Origin: Kocuria turfanensis
Lineage (GTDB): Bacteria; Actinomycetota; Actinomycetes; Actinomycetales; Micrococcaceae
DNA length: 64,000 nt
Direction of reading: 5' to 3'
NCBI RefSeq assembly: GCF_001580365.1
Contig: NZ_CP014480.1
Span: 868,001-932,000 of the forward strand
A program made the translations under genes and the position numbers. Under the pieces are notes generated by a model. That model was given only the letters and a program-made list of their open reading frames with translations. It made no database searches and was not told the DNA's origin. Positions 52,170-61,944 of this stretch are shown here, one piece after another (positions within the stretch are counted from its first letter, which is position 1; each line of letters opens with the position of its first letter).

Positions 52170-53654
52170 GTGACATCACCTCAGGCAACGGAATCGACCG
52201 ACGTCCTCCTGATCGGGGGCGGCATCATGAGCGCCACCCTCGGCGTGTTCCTCAAGGAGCTCGAGCCGCAGTGGGACATCACGCTGCTCGAGCGCCTGGA
52301 CCAGGTGGGCGCCGAGAGCTCCAACGTCTGGAACAACGCCGGCACGGGCCACTCCGCGCTGTGCGAGCTCAACTACGCCCCGCAGGCCGCCGACGGCTCG
52401 GTGAACCCGGCCAAGTCGCTCAGCATCAACGAGCAGTTCCAGCTCTCCCGCCAGTTCTGGGCCTCCCTCGTGTCCGAGGGCAAGCTGCAGGACCCGCGCA
52501 CCTTCATCAACCCCGTGCCGCACATGTCCCTGGTCTTCGGCGACGCCCACAGCGACTACCTGCGGCGCCGCTACGAGGCCCTGAAGCCGAACAAGCTCTT
52601 CGAGCGCATGGAGTACACCGAGGACCGGGACAGGATCGCCGGCTGGGCGCCGCTGACCATGCACGGCCGGGGCGCCGGACGGGTGGCCGCCTCCTGGTCC
52701 CCGGAGGGCACCGACGTCGACTTCGGCGAGCTGACCCGGCAGCAGGTCGCCCACCTGCAGGCCCGGGGCGGCGAGGTGCGCTACGGCCAGCAGGTCGTGG
52801 ACCTCGACCGGCAGAGCGACGGCACGTGGGTGGCCGAGGTCAAGAACCGGCTCAACGCCGAGGGCCACCGCCTCATCCGGGCCAAGTTCGTCTTCGTGGG
52901 CGCCGGCGGCGGCGCCCTGCCCCTGCTGCAGAAGTCCGGCATCCGCGAGGCCAAGGGCTACGGCGGGTTCCCGGTCTCGGGCCTGTGGCTGCGCAACACC
53001 GACGAGAACGTGGCCTCCCAGCACAACGCCAAGGTCTACGGCCAGGCCTCCGTGGGCGCTCCGCCCATGTCCGTGCCGCACCTGGACACCCGGTACGAGC
53101 ACGGCCGGCGCGCCCTGCTCTTCGGCCCCTACGGCGGCTTCAAGCCGAACTTCCTCAAGCAGGGCTCGTTCCTCGACCTGCCGCTGTCCGTGCGCCCGCA
53201 CAACCTCTACCCCATGACCCGCGCCGGCCTGGCGAACCTGGACCTCGTGAAGTACCTGCTCAGCGAGCTGGCCAAGACCAAGGGGCAGCGGGTCGAGGCC
53301 CTGCAGCAGTTCTACCCGACCGCCGACGGCTCCCAGTGGGAGCTCGTCGAGGCCGGCCAGCGCGTGCAGGTGATGAAGCGGGACAAGGAGAAGGGCGGCG
53401 TGCTGCAGTTCGGCACCGAGCTCATCACCGCCGCCGACGGCTCGATCGCCGGTCTGCTGGGCGCCTCCCCGGGGGCCTCCACGGCCGTGCCCATCATGCT
53501 CAACCTGCTGGCCAAGTCCTTCCCGGGGCGGATCTCCGGGTGGGAGGCCCGCCTGAAGGAGCTCATCCCCTCCTACGGCGTCACCCTCAACGACCACCCG
53601 CAGCTCGCGGACGAGGTCATGGGCCGCACCGCCCAGGTGCTCGGCATCAACTGA
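52170..53654 (+). CDS. mqo: Malate:quinone oxidoreductase
   Basis: A 494-residue peripheral membrane flavoenzyme that oxidises malate and passes electrons to the quinone pool in the TCA cycle. FAD motif [20 protein letters not shown] at the N-terminus, [20 protein letters not shown] and [10 protein letters not shown] are family hallmarks; the end [21 protein letters not shown] [17 protein letters not shown] is conserved. The GTG at 52170 is the only start giving the full motif. TAGTCT (52105-52110) is a likely -10. A 22-bp hairpin follows. Confidence 0.96.
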   Translation: MTSPQATESTDVLLIGGGIMSATLGVFLKELEPQWDITLLERLDQVGAESSNVWNNAGTGHSALCELNYAPQAADGSVNPAKSLSINEQFQLSRQFWASLVSEGKLQDPRTFINPVPHMSLVFGDAHSDYLRRRYEALKPNKLFERMEYTEDRDRIAGWAPLTMHGRGAGRVAASWSPEGTDVDFGELTRQQVAHLQARGGEVRYGQQVVDLDRQSDGTWVAEVKNRLNAEGHRLIRAKFVFVGAGGGALPLLQKSGIREAKGYGGFPVSGLWLRNTDENVASQHNAKVYGQASVGAPPMSVPHLDTRYEHGRRALLFGPYGGFKPNFLKQGSFLDLPLSVRPHNLYPMTRAGLANLDLVKYLLSELAKTKGQRVEALQQFYPTADGSQWELVEAGQRVQVMKRDKEKGGVLQFGTELITAADGSIAGLLGASPGASTAVPIMLNLLAKSFPGRISGWEARLKELIPSYGVTLNDHPQLADEVMGRTAQVLGIN

Positions 53655-53674
53655 CCCCGCGCCGGCCCCGGCAC

Positions 53675-53720
53675 GCACGCCGCGGGCCCCGGACCGCCCG
53701 GTCCGGGGCCCGCGGCGTGC
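53675..53720 (+). terminator. Hairpin after mqo
   Basis: 22-bp perfect inverted repeat 53675-53696 against 53699-53720 (outer GCACGCCGCGGG / CCCGCGGCGTGC) with a 2-base centre, 20 bases after the stop. Confidence 0.85.
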
Positions 53721-53845
53721 CCGCCGCCGCCCGGTGCCCGGCACGGGCGGTCCCGGCGGCCTGTCGGATTCCGGCGGTACGCTGAGGAGCGCCCGCGCCC
53801 GGCCTCCCCGGAGCGCCGTCGACCGTCCCTCCCCTAGGAGCACGC

Positions 53846-56800
53846 GTGTTTCTCCTCGCCCGCGCCTCAATGGCCAACCGCGCCCTGATCGTGCTCATCA
53901 CGGTCTTCGTGGCCGTCTTCGGCGTGCTCAGCATGCGCTCCATGAAGCAGGAGCTCATCCCCTCCCTGGAGATCCCCGTGATCAGCGTGGTCTCGGTCAT
54001 GCCGGGGTCCTCGGCCGAGGTGGTCGACGAGCAGGTGGGCCGGCCGCTGGAGCGCGCCCTGAACATCGTGGAGGGCCTGGAGAGCTCCACGTCCACCTCG
54101 CGCAGCGGGCTGTCCGAGATCCAGCTCGGCTTCGAGTACGGCACCGACCTGGACCGGGCCCGCAACCAGGTGGAGCGGGCTGTGTCCAACGTCGAGGCGC
54201 AGCTGCCGGAGGACGTGGAGCCCACCGCCTTCGCCGGGTCCGTCGCGGACTTCCCCATCGTCTTCCTCGCCGTGTCCTCCGACGAGCAGCTCAGCCCCCT
54301 GGCCGCGGACCTGGAGCGGCTCACGGTCCCGGACCTGCAGAAGATCGACGGCGTGCGCTCGGCCGAGGTCAGCGGCGCCCCGGAGCAGGTCGTGTCCATC
54401 CTGCCGGACCAGGCGCAGCTCGCGCGCGCCGGGGCCACGCCCGCCGACCTCCGCACCGCGCTGGAGGAGAGCGGCGGGCTCGTGCCGGTGGGCACGGTCG
54501 AGGACGGCGCCACGAGCGTCCCCGTCCAGGCCGGCTCCCCGCTGGACTCCCTCGAGGCCGTGCGCAACGTCCCCCTCCCCCGCTCCGAGGACGCGCCCGC
54601 GGACGCCGGGACGACCACCATCGGCGAGGTGGCCACCGTGCAGCTCGCCGACCAGGAGCAGACCTCGATCACGCGCACCAACGGTCAGCCGACCCTCGCC
54701 GTGTCCGTCACGAAGACCCCGGACGGGGACACCGTGGGGATCTCCCGCGCCGTGGAGGAGATGGTCCCCGAGCTCGAGGCGGACCTGGGCAACGGCGCGA
54801 GGATCACCACCGTCTTCGACCAGGCGCCCTACATCGAGCAGTCCATCGAGGACCTCACCGTGGAGGGCCTGCTGGGCCTCGCCTTCGCCGTCCTCGTCAT
54901 CCTCGTGTTCCTGGCGTCCCTGCGCTCGACCCTGGTCACGGCGATCTCCATCCCGCTGTCCCTGCTGGCCACCTTCATCGGCATCAGCGCCCTGGGCTAC
55001 TCGCTCAACCTCCTGACGCTCGCCGCGATCACGCTGTCCGTGGGGCGCGTGGTGGACGACTCCATCGTGGTGATCGAGAACATCAAGCGCCACTACGGGA
55101 CGGTGGACCTGCGCACCGACCCCGCCAACGCGAAGCGCCGGGCCATCCTCACCGCCGTGCGCGAGGTCGCCGGGGCGATCACCGCCTCGACGCTGATCAC
55201 CGTGGCGGTGTTCGTGCCGATCGCCTTCGTGGGCGACGTGACCGGTGAGCTGTTCCGGCCGTTCGCGCTCACCACGACCATCGCCCTGCTGTCCTCCCTG
55301 GTGGTGTCCCTGACGATCGTGCCGGTCCTGGCGTACTGGTTCCTGCGCGATCCGCGCCTGGCCCGGCGCCGCTCCCGCACGGCCCCCGCCCGGACGGCTC
55401 CGTGGTCCTCCGCCGGCGCCGAGGCGCCGACCCGTCTGGCCCGCGGCTACCTCCCGGTGCTGCGCGGCACCCAGCGGCACCCGTGGGCGACGCTCGGGGT
55501 GAGCGTGCTGGTCCTCGCCGGCACGGCCGCCCTGCTGCCGGTGCTGCCCACGAACCTGCTGGGGGACACGGGACAGAACACGATGACGGTCGAGCAGGAC
55601 CTCCCGGCCGGGACCGCCCTGGCCGTGACCTCCGAGCAGGCCTCCCGCGCCGAGGAGGTGCTCGCCTCGACCGAGGGCATCGAGGACGTCCAGGTCACCA
55701 TGGGCACCGGCGGCGGCTTCTCCGCGTTCATGCCCGGCAGCGGCAGCAACAGCGCCACCTTCTCCGTGACGACGGACGCCGAGGTCGACCAGCAGCAGCT
55801 GCGCCGCACCGTGGGCGAGCAGCTGGACGCGCTGGACGGCGCCGGCGACTTCTCCGTGCAGGGCGCCCAGGGGTTCACCAGCAGCGACGTGGAGATCACC
55901 GTCAGCGCCCCGGACCAGGACACGCTGGTCGCGGCCGACGACGCCGTCGTGGAGGTCATGCGCGGGCTCGACTCCGCCGGGCAGGTGACGAGCAACCTGG
56001 CCGCGACCCAGCCCACCGTGGTCGTGACGGTCGACCGGGCCGCCGCCGCCGAGCGCGGGCTGACCGAGGAGCAGGTCACCGGGGCGCTGGCCGGAACGGT
56101 CAACCCCGTCCCGGCCGGGTCCATCGACCTGGACGCCGACTCCGTGGCCGTGACCATCGGCGAGGGCCGCGCCGTGGAGGACGTCGAGGCCCTGCGCGCC
56201 CTGCCGGTGCCCACGGCCGGCGGGGTGGCGCGCCTGGACGACCTGGCCGAGGTCGAGGAGACGCTCACCGTCGAGACCATCACCTCCAGCCGTGACCAGC
56301 GCACCGCGACCGTGGCCGTCACCCCGGCGGGCGACGACCTCGGCGCCACGAGCGCCGCGGTCCAGGAGGCCCTCGCCGGACTCGACCTCCCGCAGGGCGC
56401 GGCGGCCGAGCTCGGCGGGGCCGCCACCGAGCAGCAGACGACCTTCCGCCAGCTGGGCCTCGCGGTGCTCGCGGCCATCGCCATCGTCTACGTGGTCCTC
56501 GTGGCGACGTTCAAGTCCCTGGTCCAGCCCCTGATCCTGCTCGTCTCGATCCCCTTCGCGGCCACGGGCGCGGTGCTCGCCCTGCTCGCCTCCGCGGTGC
56601 CCCTGGGCCTGGCCTCGCTCGTGGGCGTGCTCATGCTGGTGGGGATCGTGGTGACCAACGCGGTCGTGCTGATCGACCTCATCAACCAGTACCGGGGGCG
56701 GGAGCACGGCATGGCGCTGGAGGACGCCATCGAGCGGGGCGCGACCCGCCGCCTGCGGCCCATCGTGATGACCGCGCTGGCCACCATCCTGGCGATGACG

Positions 56801-56995
56801 CCCATGGCGCTCGGGGTCACGGGGCGGGGCAGCTTCATCTCCCAGCCCCTGGCCGTGGTGGTCATCGGCGGGCTCATCTCCTCGACCCTGCTGACCCTGG
56901 TGCTGGTCCCGGTGCTCTACCGGCTCGTGGAGGCCCGCAAGGAGGAGCGCCACCGCCGCCGGGAGGAGCGGATCGCGGCGCTGTCCGGCGCATGA
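53846..56995 (+). CDS. RND-family efflux transporter (SwrC/HAE1-like)
   Basis: A 1049-residue inner-membrane exporter with twelve spans in two halves and two large outside loops. The span-4 proton-relay region reads SVGRVVDDSIVVIENIKRH (Asp-Asp kept), while span 10 reads LVGIVVTNAVVLIDLINQY, with Asn but no AcrB-type Lys. The repeated start and the second half near residue 535 (PWATLGVSVLVLAG) show the internal duplication. GTG 53846 has AGGAG at 6 bases. A MarR gene follows in the same direction and may regulate it. Substrates unknown; no outer-membrane partner is expected in a Gram-positive. Confidence 0.92.
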   Translation: MFLLARASMANRALIVLITVFVAVFGVLSMRSMKQELIPSLEIPVISVVSVMPGSSAEVVDEQVGRPLERALNIVEGLESSTSTSRSGLSEIQLGFEYGTDLDRARNQVERAVSNVEAQLPEDVEPTAFAGSVADFPIVFLAVSSDEQLSPLAADLERLTVPDLQKIDGVRSAEVSGAPEQVVSILPDQAQLARAGATPADLRTALEESGGLVPVGTVEDGATSVPVQAGSPLDSLEAVRNVPLPRSEDAPADAGTTTIGEVATVQLADQEQTSITRTNGQPTLAVSVTKTPDGDTVGISRAVEEMVPELEADLGNGARITTVFDQAPYIEQSIEDLTVEGLLGLAFAVLVILVFLASLRSTLVTAISIPLSLLATFIGISALGYSLNLLTLAAITLSVGRVVDDSIVVIENIKRHYGTVDLRTDPANAKRRAILTAVREVAGAITASTLITVAVFVPIAFVGDVTGELFRPFALTTTIALLSSLVVSLTIVPVLAYWFLRDPRLARRRSRTAPARTAPWSSAGAEAPTRLARGYLPVLRGTQRHPWATLGVSVLVLAGTAALLPVLPTNLLGDTGQNTMTVEQDLPAGTALAVTSEQASRAEEVLASTEGIEDVQVTMGTGGGFSAFMPGSGSNSATFSVTTDAEVDQQQLRRTVGEQLDALDGAGDFSVQGAQGFTSSDVEITVSAPDQDTLVAADDAVVEVMRGLDSAGQVTSNLAATQPTVVVTVDRAAAAERGLTEEQVTGALAGTVNPVPAGSIDLDADSVAVTIGEGRAVEDVEALRALPVPTAGGVARLDDLAEVEETLTVETITSSRDQRTATVAVTPAGDDLGATSAAVQEALAGLDLPQGAAAELGGAATEQQTTFRQLGLAVLAAIAIVYVVLVATFKSLVQPLILLVSIPFAATGAVLALLASAVPLGLASLVGVLMLVGIVVTNAVVLIDLINQYRGREHGMALEDAIERGATRRLRPIVMTALATILAMTPMALGVTGRGSFISQPLAVVVIGGLISSTLLTLVLVPVLYRLVEARKEERHRRREERIAALSGA

Positions 56996-57151
56996 CACCT
57001 GCGCTCTTTCGTGGACATTTGCGATAGGAAATAACGGTGTCCGCACACAGCCGTCCCGGCCGGGACCGGAGATCGCCGCCGCATCGTGCCTGGTCACGGC
57101 GGGAGGCGGGGGCGGTCCCCGGGTGGACTCCGCCCGGCCCCGGCAGGGGGA

Positions 57152-57165
57152 CCCCCGAAAGGGGG
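57152..57165 (+). terminator. Small hairpin between the RND and MarR genes
   Basis: CCCCC-GAAA-GGGGG (57152-57165) with a stable GNRA-type loop. It is only 5 bp and 157 bases from the RND stop, so a terminator role is uncertain. Confidence 0.3.
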
Positions 57166-57200
57166 ACACTCGCGCCCGGTCCGCCCATGTAACCCGGTCG

Positions 57201-57206
57201 TAGCAT
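57201..57206 (+). promoter_or_regulatory. -10 element of the second marR gene
   Basis: TAGCAT followed by 6 bases and the GTG at 57213, the same layout as the other predicted leaderless genes here. No convincing -35 was seen. Confidence 0.5.
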
Positions 57207-57212
57207 TAACGT

Positions 57213-57671
57213 GTGCCCCGCAGAGATACAGACCGTGTGCAGAACAGCGCCGACGCCTGGGAGGCCCTCTTCAGGGCCCAGGTGACGGTCATGCGGCGCC
57301 TCCAGCGCCAACCCGAGTTCGCGGAGCTCTCGGCCCGCGAGTACGACGTCCTGTTCAACCTGTCGCGCTCCGACGAGTCGGGGATGCGGCTCAACGAGCT
57401 CAACGAGTACGTGCTGCTCACCCAGTCCAGTCTCAGCCGGATGCTCGAGCGCCTGGAGCTCAAGGGGCTGGTGCACCGGTGGCAGGACCCGCAGGACCTG
57501 CGGGGCCTGCGGATCCGGCTGACGGACGCGGGCCGGGCCATGCAGGCGCAGATCGCCGAGCAGTTCCGGGTGCACGTGCACGAGCTGATGTCCGCCGGGC
57601 TCGACCCGGAGGAGCTGCGCATCCTCACCCGGCTGGCCGACCGGCTGCGGGAGGCCGTGAACTCCCTCTGA
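57213..57671 (+). CDS. MarR-family regulator beside the RND exporter
   Basis: 152 residues. Helix-turn-helix LTQSSLSRMLERLELKGLVH and wing RIRLTDAGRAMQAQ; the N-terminal EYDVLFNLSRSDESGMRLNE is the dimer/recognition region. No cysteine. GTG 57213 follows a -10 by 6 bases, suggesting a leaderless mRNA. It lies 217 bases after the RND gene on the same strand and is a likely, unproven, regulator of it. It converges on the transglutaminase gene with 9 bases between stops. Confidence 0.87.
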   Translation: MPRRDTDRVQNSADAWEALFRAQVTVMRRLQRQPEFAELSAREYDVLFNLSRSDESGMRLNELNEYVLLTQSSLSRMLERLELKGLVHRWQDPQDLRGLRIRLTDAGRAMQAQIAEQFRVHVHELMSAGLDPEELRILTRLADRLREAVNSL

Positions 57672-57680
57672 CCGGCCCGC

Positions 57681-58511
57681 TCAGGCGGGCAGCGGGAGCA
57701 CGACCCGGGCCCCGGGGTCCTCGGGCGTGCCGGCGGCGGACTCCGCCGCGATCCGCATCTCCCCCAGCGTGATCCGCCCCTGCAGAGTGGTCAGGAACGC
57801 GGTCTCCGCGGCGTCGGCGCCGGTGGCGATCCGCACGAACTCCGAGCGGGGAGCCAGTCCGGTGGCGTCCAGGGTGTACCATCCGCCGTCGTGCCACGCC
57901 TCGACCACGGCGTGGAAGTCCATGGGGGACAGCCCGGGGGCGTAGACGGACACCAGCCGCGCCGGCACGCCGAGGGACCGCAGCAGGGTGATGAGCAGAT
58001 GGGCGTAGTCGCGGCAGACGCCCTGGCGGGTCAGGTACGTGTGCACGGCGGTGTCCGTGGCCGCCGACGATCCCGCCACGTAGTCCAGGTTCTCGTGCAC
58101 CCAGTCCCGCACCCGCTGCAGCGTCGCGTAGCCGCCGCCGCGGGCGCCCGGGAAGAGGGCGTCGGCGGTGCCGGTCATCTCGTCGGACGGGCAGAAGCGG
58201 CTCGGGCGGGTGTAGCGGACCACGTCCACGGACTCCGCCGCCGGCGGCGGGCCCCCCGCCCCGTCCAGGGCCAGCTCGTAGGAGACGGTGCACTGCGTCC
58301 CGCCCGGCACGCGGGCCAGGTGCAGCCGGGTGCCGTGCAGGTCCTCGGCCGGCTCCAGCGGCACCGGTTCGCCGTCCACGCGCAGCCGCAGCCGCTCCCC
58401 GGGGTGCGGGCCCCCGCCCAGTCGGGCGGCGGCGAGCGAGAACACCGCCAGGTGATCGGTCTCGGACGCGAAGTCGACCTCCGCGGAGACGGTGCGCCGG
58501 GTGGTGGGCAC
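57681..58511 (-). CDS. Transglutaminase-like cysteine protease family protein
   Basis: 276 residues: an N-terminal beta-rich domain (to about 115) and a transglutaminase core with Cys in GVCRDYAHLLITLLRSLG, His in DFHAVVEAWHDGGWY and Asp in TLDATG, the expected triad. Bacterial members are usually proteases or peptide-modifying enzymes. There is no secretion signal, so it is cytoplasmic. GTG 58511 has CAGGAGG 6 bases upstream. The product of its action is unknown. Confidence 0.87.
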   Translation of the reverse strand: MPTTRRTVSAEVDFASETDHLAVFSLAAARLGGGPHPGERLRLRVDGEPVPLEPAEDLHGTRLHLARVPGGTQCTVSYELALDGAGGPPPAAESVDVVRYTRPSRFCPSDEMTGTADALFPGARGGGYATLQRVRDWVHENLDYVAGSSAATDTAVHTYLTRQGVCRDYAHLLITLLRSLGVPARLVSVYAPGLSPMDFHAVVEAWHDGGWYTLDATGLAPRSEFVRIATGADAAETAFLTTLQGRITLGEMRIAAESAAGTPEDPGARVVLPLPA

Positions 58512-58586
58512 GATGGGCCTCCTGGTCAGGTGGGATGTCGGCCGGGCCCGCGGCCCGCCCGGTCCATTGTCGCCCACGACACCGAT

Positions 58587-58602
58587 CATCAGTACACTGA
58601 TG
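58587..58602. promoter_or_regulatory. 16-bp dyad over a possible -10 before the YihY gene
   Basis: CATCAGT-AC-ACTGATG, a perfect 7+7 dyad, covers TACACT (58593-58598), a possible -10 for the YihY gene. TTGTCG (58567-58572) is 20 bases upstream, a long spacer of the kind remodelled by MerR-type activators. Operator role is inferred. Confidence 0.4.
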
Positions 58603-58684
58603 CACGAGACCTCCCCCACACGCCCCCGCCGCCGGACGGAGCCCAGGCACCGCATCCGGCGGCCACGACCGAAGGACGTGCACG

Positions 58685-59797
58685 ATGGCACACGACACGA
58701 CCCAGGACAGCCGGTCCAAGGAGCAGACCGCGCCCGACCCCGAGGACCCCCGCAAGCCGGACAGCCCGACGGAGATCACCAAGCCCGCATGGGGCTACGT
58801 CTTCAAGCGCGCCCTCTCCGAGTTCTCCAAGGACGACTGCACCGACCTCGCCGCGTCGCTGACGTACTTCGCGGTGCTCTCCCTCTTCCCCGCGCTGCTG
58901 GCGATCGTCTCCCTGCTCGGCGTGTTCGGGCAGGGCCAGGCGACCACCCAGGCGATCACCGGCTTCCTCGAGGGCGCCGCGCCGCCCGAGCTCGTCACCC
59001 TGCTCGAGGGGCCGATCAACAACCTGACCACGAGCACCGGCGCCGGGCTGGCCCTGGTCACCGGTATCGTCGGCGCCCTGTGGACCGCCTCCGGCTACAC
59101 CGGGGCCTTCGGCCGGGCCATGAACCGGATCTACGAGGTCGAGGAGGGCCGGCCCGTCTGGAAGCTGCGGCCCATGAACATCCTCGTCACCCTCGTGCTC
59201 GTGCTCATCGTGGTGCTGATCATGCTCATGCTGCTGATCTCCGGCGGCATCGCCCAGTGGGTGGGTGACCTCATCGGGCTCGGCAGCACCGCCGTGACCG
59301 TGTGGAACATCGCCAAGTGGCCGGTCGTCGTGGTCCTGGCGGTCCTCCTCATCGCGGTGCTCTACTACTTCACCCCCAACGTGCGGCAGCCCAAGTTCCG
59401 CTGGATCAGCATGGGCTCCATCGTCGCGCTGCTCGTGGCCGCCCTGGCCGCGGCGGCCTTCACGTGGTACGTCACCAACTTCGCGTCCTACAACGCGACC
59501 TACGGCATCATCGGCTCGGTCATCATCCTCCTGCTCGGGCTGTGGATCATCAACAACGTGCTGCTGCTGGGCGCGGAGATCGACGCCGAGGTGGAGCGCG
59601 GCCGCCAGCTGCAGGGCGGGATCAAGGCCGAGGAGACCATCCAGCTCCCGCCGCGGGACACCCGTCAGGTCGAGAAGAAGGACAAGAAGGAGGACAAGCT
59701 CGTCGACCAGGGCCGCAAGCTGCGCCTGGAGCACGAGCACCTGGACTACTCCTCCGGCGACTCCGGGAACTCCCGCCAGGGCAGCTCGGCCTCCTGA
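58685..59797 (+). CDS. YihY/BrkB-family membrane protein
   Basis: A 370-residue inner-membrane protein of the YihY/UPF0761 family. About six spans; the signature AASLTYFAVLSLFPALLAIV near residue 57 and GALWTASGYTGAFGRAMNRI follow, with NNVLLLGAEIDAEVERGRQL at the end of the last span. The tail of about 55 residues is charged (Lys/Glu-rich). BrkB was once called ribonuclease BN, which is not supported. ATG 58685 has GAAGGA upstream. Function unknown. Confidence 0.9.
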   Translation: MAHDTTQDSRSKEQTAPDPEDPRKPDSPTEITKPAWGYVFKRALSEFSKDDCTDLAASLTYFAVLSLFPALLAIVSLLGVFGQGQATTQAITGFLEGAAPPELVTLLEGPINNLTTSTGAGLALVTGIVGALWTASGYTGAFGRAMNRIYEVEEGRPVWKLRPMNILVTLVLVLIVVLIMLMLLISGGIAQWVGDLIGLGSTAVTVWNIAKWPVVVVLAVLLIAVLYYFTPNVRQPKFRWISMGSIVALLVAALAAAAFTWYVTNFASYNATYGIIGSVIILLLGLWIINNVLLLGAEIDAEVERGRQLQGGIKAEETIQLPPRDTRQVEKKDKKEDKLVDQGRKLRLEHEHLDYSSGDSGNSRQGSSAS

Positions 59798-59839
59798 TCC
59801 GGAACACCGCACCGCAGAGCGCCAGCAGCTCCGCGGGCC

Positions 59840-59924
59840 CCGCAGCGGCGGCACCGTGGCTTCCAGCGCCACGGGGTCGCCGCTGCGGCGTTCCCGGGTG
59901 CACCGCGGCCCCGGTGCACCCGGG
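59840..59924 (+). terminator. Two stacked hairpins after the YihY gene
   Basis: First hairpin: CCGCAGCGGCG (59840-59850) with CGCCGCTGCGG (59878-59888), the interior also pairing CCGTGGC with GCCACGG. Second: CCCGGGTGCACC (59893-59904) with GGTGCACCCGGG (59913-59924). TAGACT (59936-59941) right after may be the -10 for the next gene. Confidence 0.65.
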
Positions 59925-59998
59925 ACGCCCTTCCCTAGACTGGGGAGCAGGGTTCCGGACCGGAACCGCCACGTCGTCCGCAGAAAGGACCATTCCCC

Positions 59999-61120
59999 AT
60001 GCACGAGGTCAGAGGAGTCGTCGTCACGGCGAAGAACGCACCGGCCACCCTGGAGACGATCCTGGTGCCGGACCCGGGGCCCGGGGAGGCACTGGTCGAC
60101 GTGCTCACCTGCGGGGTGTGCCAGACCGACCACCACTACAAGGTGGGGGCCGTGGGCGAGGACTTCCCCTACCTGCTGGGCCACGAGGCCGCCGGGATCG
60201 TCTCGGCCGTCGGCGAGGGGGTCACCGAGGTCGCCGTGGGCGACGCCGTGATCCTGAACTGGCGCGCGGTGTGCGGGGAGTGCCGGGCCTGCCGCAAGGG
60301 CCAGCCCTGGTACTGCTTCGCCACCCACAACGCCACCCAGAAGATGACCCTGGAGGACGGCACCCCGCTGTCCCCGGCCCTGGGCATCGGCGCGTTCGCC
60401 GAGAAGACCCTGGTGGCGGCCGGGCAGTGCACCAAGATCGAGGCCGAGCTCGAACCGCACCAGTACGCCGCGGTGGGCCTGCTCGGCTGCGGGGTGATGG
60501 CCGGGATCGGGGCGGTGCTCAACACCGGGGCCGTGCAGCGCGGGGAGTCCGTGGCCGTGATCGGCTGCGGCGGGGTCGGCACCGCCGCGGTGGCCGGGGC
60601 CGCCCTGGCCGGGGCGACCACGATCATCGCGGTGGACCTCGACGACGAGAAGCTCGCCACGGCGCAGCAGTTCGGAGCCACCCACACCGTCAACTCGCGG
60701 CAGCAGGACCCGGTGGAGGCGATCAAGGCGCTCACCGGCGGGTTCGGCGCGGACCTGGTGATCGACGCGGTGGGCATCGCGGTGACCTTCCAGCAGGCCT
60801 TCGAGGCCCGTGACCTGGCCGGGCGGATGGTCCTGGTGGGGGTCCCGGCCCCGGGGACGACCTGGGAGATCCCGCTGGACGAGGTGTTCGGCCGGGGCGG
60901 GTCGATCAAGTCCGCCTGGTACGGCGACACCCTGCCCTCGAGGGACTTCCCGATGCTGGTGGACCAGTACCGGCTGGGCCGGCTGGACCTGGACGGCTTC
61001 GTGTCCGAGCGGATCGGCATCGGCGAGGTGGAGCCGGCGTTCGAGAAGATGACCGCCGGCAAGGTCCTGCGCTCCGTCGTCGAGATCGCCCCGGCCCCGG
61101 GCACGGAGGCGGCCCGATGA
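59999..61120 (+). CDS. mscR: S-(hydroxymethyl)mycothiol dehydrogenase
   Basis: A 373-residue zinc alcohol dehydrogenase that oxidises the formaldehyde-mycothiol adduct (or reduces S-nitrosomycothiol), the actinobacterial counterpart of glutathione-dependent formaldehyde dehydrogenase. Catalytic zinc site: [10 protein letters not shown] and GHEAAGIV; structural zinc: [15 protein letters not shown] (four Cys). NAD site [23 protein letters not shown] 59999 has AAAGGACC upstream. Its stop overlaps the metallo-hydrolase ATG as ATGA, so the two form one pathway unit. Confidence 0.93.
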   Translation: MHEVRGVVVTAKNAPATLETILVPDPGPGEALVDVLTCGVCQTDHHYKVGAVGEDFPYLLGHEAAGIVSAVGEGVTEVAVGDAVILNWRAVCGECRACRKGQPWYCFATHNATQKMTLEDGTPLSPALGIGAFAEKTLVAAGQCTKIEAELEPHQYAAVGLLGCGVMAGIGAVLNTGAVQRGESVAVIGCGGVGTAAVAGAALAGATTIIAVDLDDEKLATAQQFGATHTVNSRQQDPVEAIKALTGGFGADLVIDAVGIAVTFQQAFEARDLAGRMVLVGVPAPGTTWEIPLDEVFGRGGSIKSAWYGDTLPSRDFPMLVDQYRLGRLDLDGFVSERIGIGEVEPAFEKMTAGKVLRSVVEIAPAPGTEAAR

Positions 61121-61902
61121 GCGCCCCCGGCCCCACCCCCGGCTCCGCGTCCGGAGCGTCCGCACCCGATCCGGCCGCCCCGGCCGTCGACGGCGACGCC
61201 CTGCCCGACACCGGGCGCGCGCACCCCGACGACTCCGGGGCCGTGCCCGCACGCCCCGCCGCCGGGCAGGTGCGGGTGGAGCGGCTGGTCACCGCCGGCA
61301 CGTTCTCCCTGGACGGCGGCACCTGGGAGGTCGAGAACAACGTGTGGCTCGTCGGCGACGACGACGCCTGCGTGGTGATCGACCCCGCCCACGACCCGCA
61401 GAAGGTCGTGGAGGCCGTGGCCGGGCGACGGGTCGTCGCGATCCTGCTCACGCACGCCCACGACGACCACATCCGGGCCGTGAAGGAGGTCGCCGGGCAG
61501 GTGGGGGCGGAGATCCACCTGCACCCGGAGGACACCGTGCTGTGGGAGCAGGTCTACCCGCACACTGCCTTCGACGCCGAGCTCGCGGACGGACAGGAGT
61601 TCACCGTCGGCGGCCTGACCCTCACGGTGCTGCACACCCCCGGCCACTCCCCCGGCTCGGTGTGCTTCTCCGCCCCGGCGCTGGACGGGTCCGGGGTCCT
61701 CTTCTCCGGGGACACCCTGTTCCAGGGCGGGCCCGGGGCCACGGGCCGCTCCTACAGCGACTTCGACACGATCATCGGGTCGATCCGCGAGCGGCTGCTC
61801 ACCCTCCCGCCGGAGACCCAGGTGCTCACCGGGCACGGGGACCCCACCACGATCGGGGCCGAGGCCCCGCACCTGCAGGAGTGGATCGACCGCGGCCACT
61901 GA
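61117..61902 (+). CDS. MBL-fold metallo-hydrolase paired with mycothiol dehydrogenase
   Basis: 261 residues. After a disordered Pro/Ala/Asp-rich lead of about 50 residues comes a beta-lactamase fold with [18 protein letters not shown] (HxHxDH metal site), [24 protein letters not shown] and [11 protein letters not shown]. This glyoxalase-II-like enzyme probably hydrolyses the S-formyl- or other acyl-mycothiol thioester made by the dehydrogenase, an inference from the ATGA coupling and from the same pairing in mycobacteria. A start near residue 50 would match homologues better but would lose the overlap. Confidence 0.88.
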   Translation: MSAPGPTPGSASGASAPDPAAPAVDGDALPDTGRAHPDDSGAVPARPAAGQVRVERLVTAGTFSLDGGTWEVENNVWLVGDDDACVVIDPAHDPQKVVEAVAGRRVVAILLTHAHDDHIRAVKEVAGQVGAEIHLHPEDTVLWEQVYPHTAFDAELADGQEFTVGGLTLTVLHTPGHSPGSVCFSAPALDGSGVLFSGDTLFQGGPGATGRSYSDFDTIIGSIRERLLTLPPETQVLTGHGDPTTIGAEAPHLQEWIDRGH

Positions 61903-61909
61903 GCCGTCC

Positions 61910-61944
61910 GTCCCGCCGGGCCCGGTCACCGGACCCGGCGGGAC
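61910..61944. terminator. Bidirectional hairpin between convergent genes
   Basis: 17-bp stem with one mismatch: GTCCCGCCGGGCCCGGT (61910-61926) and ACCGGACCCGGCGGGAC (61928-61944). It exactly fills the space between the hydrolase stop and the stop of the minus-strand transporter. Confidence 0.75.

Noticed and set aside
53867..57169. 1100-codon minus-strand frame opposite the RND exporter
   Set aside because: His/Gly/Arg-rich shadow frame with no motif; the plus-strand RND protein has all family motifs.
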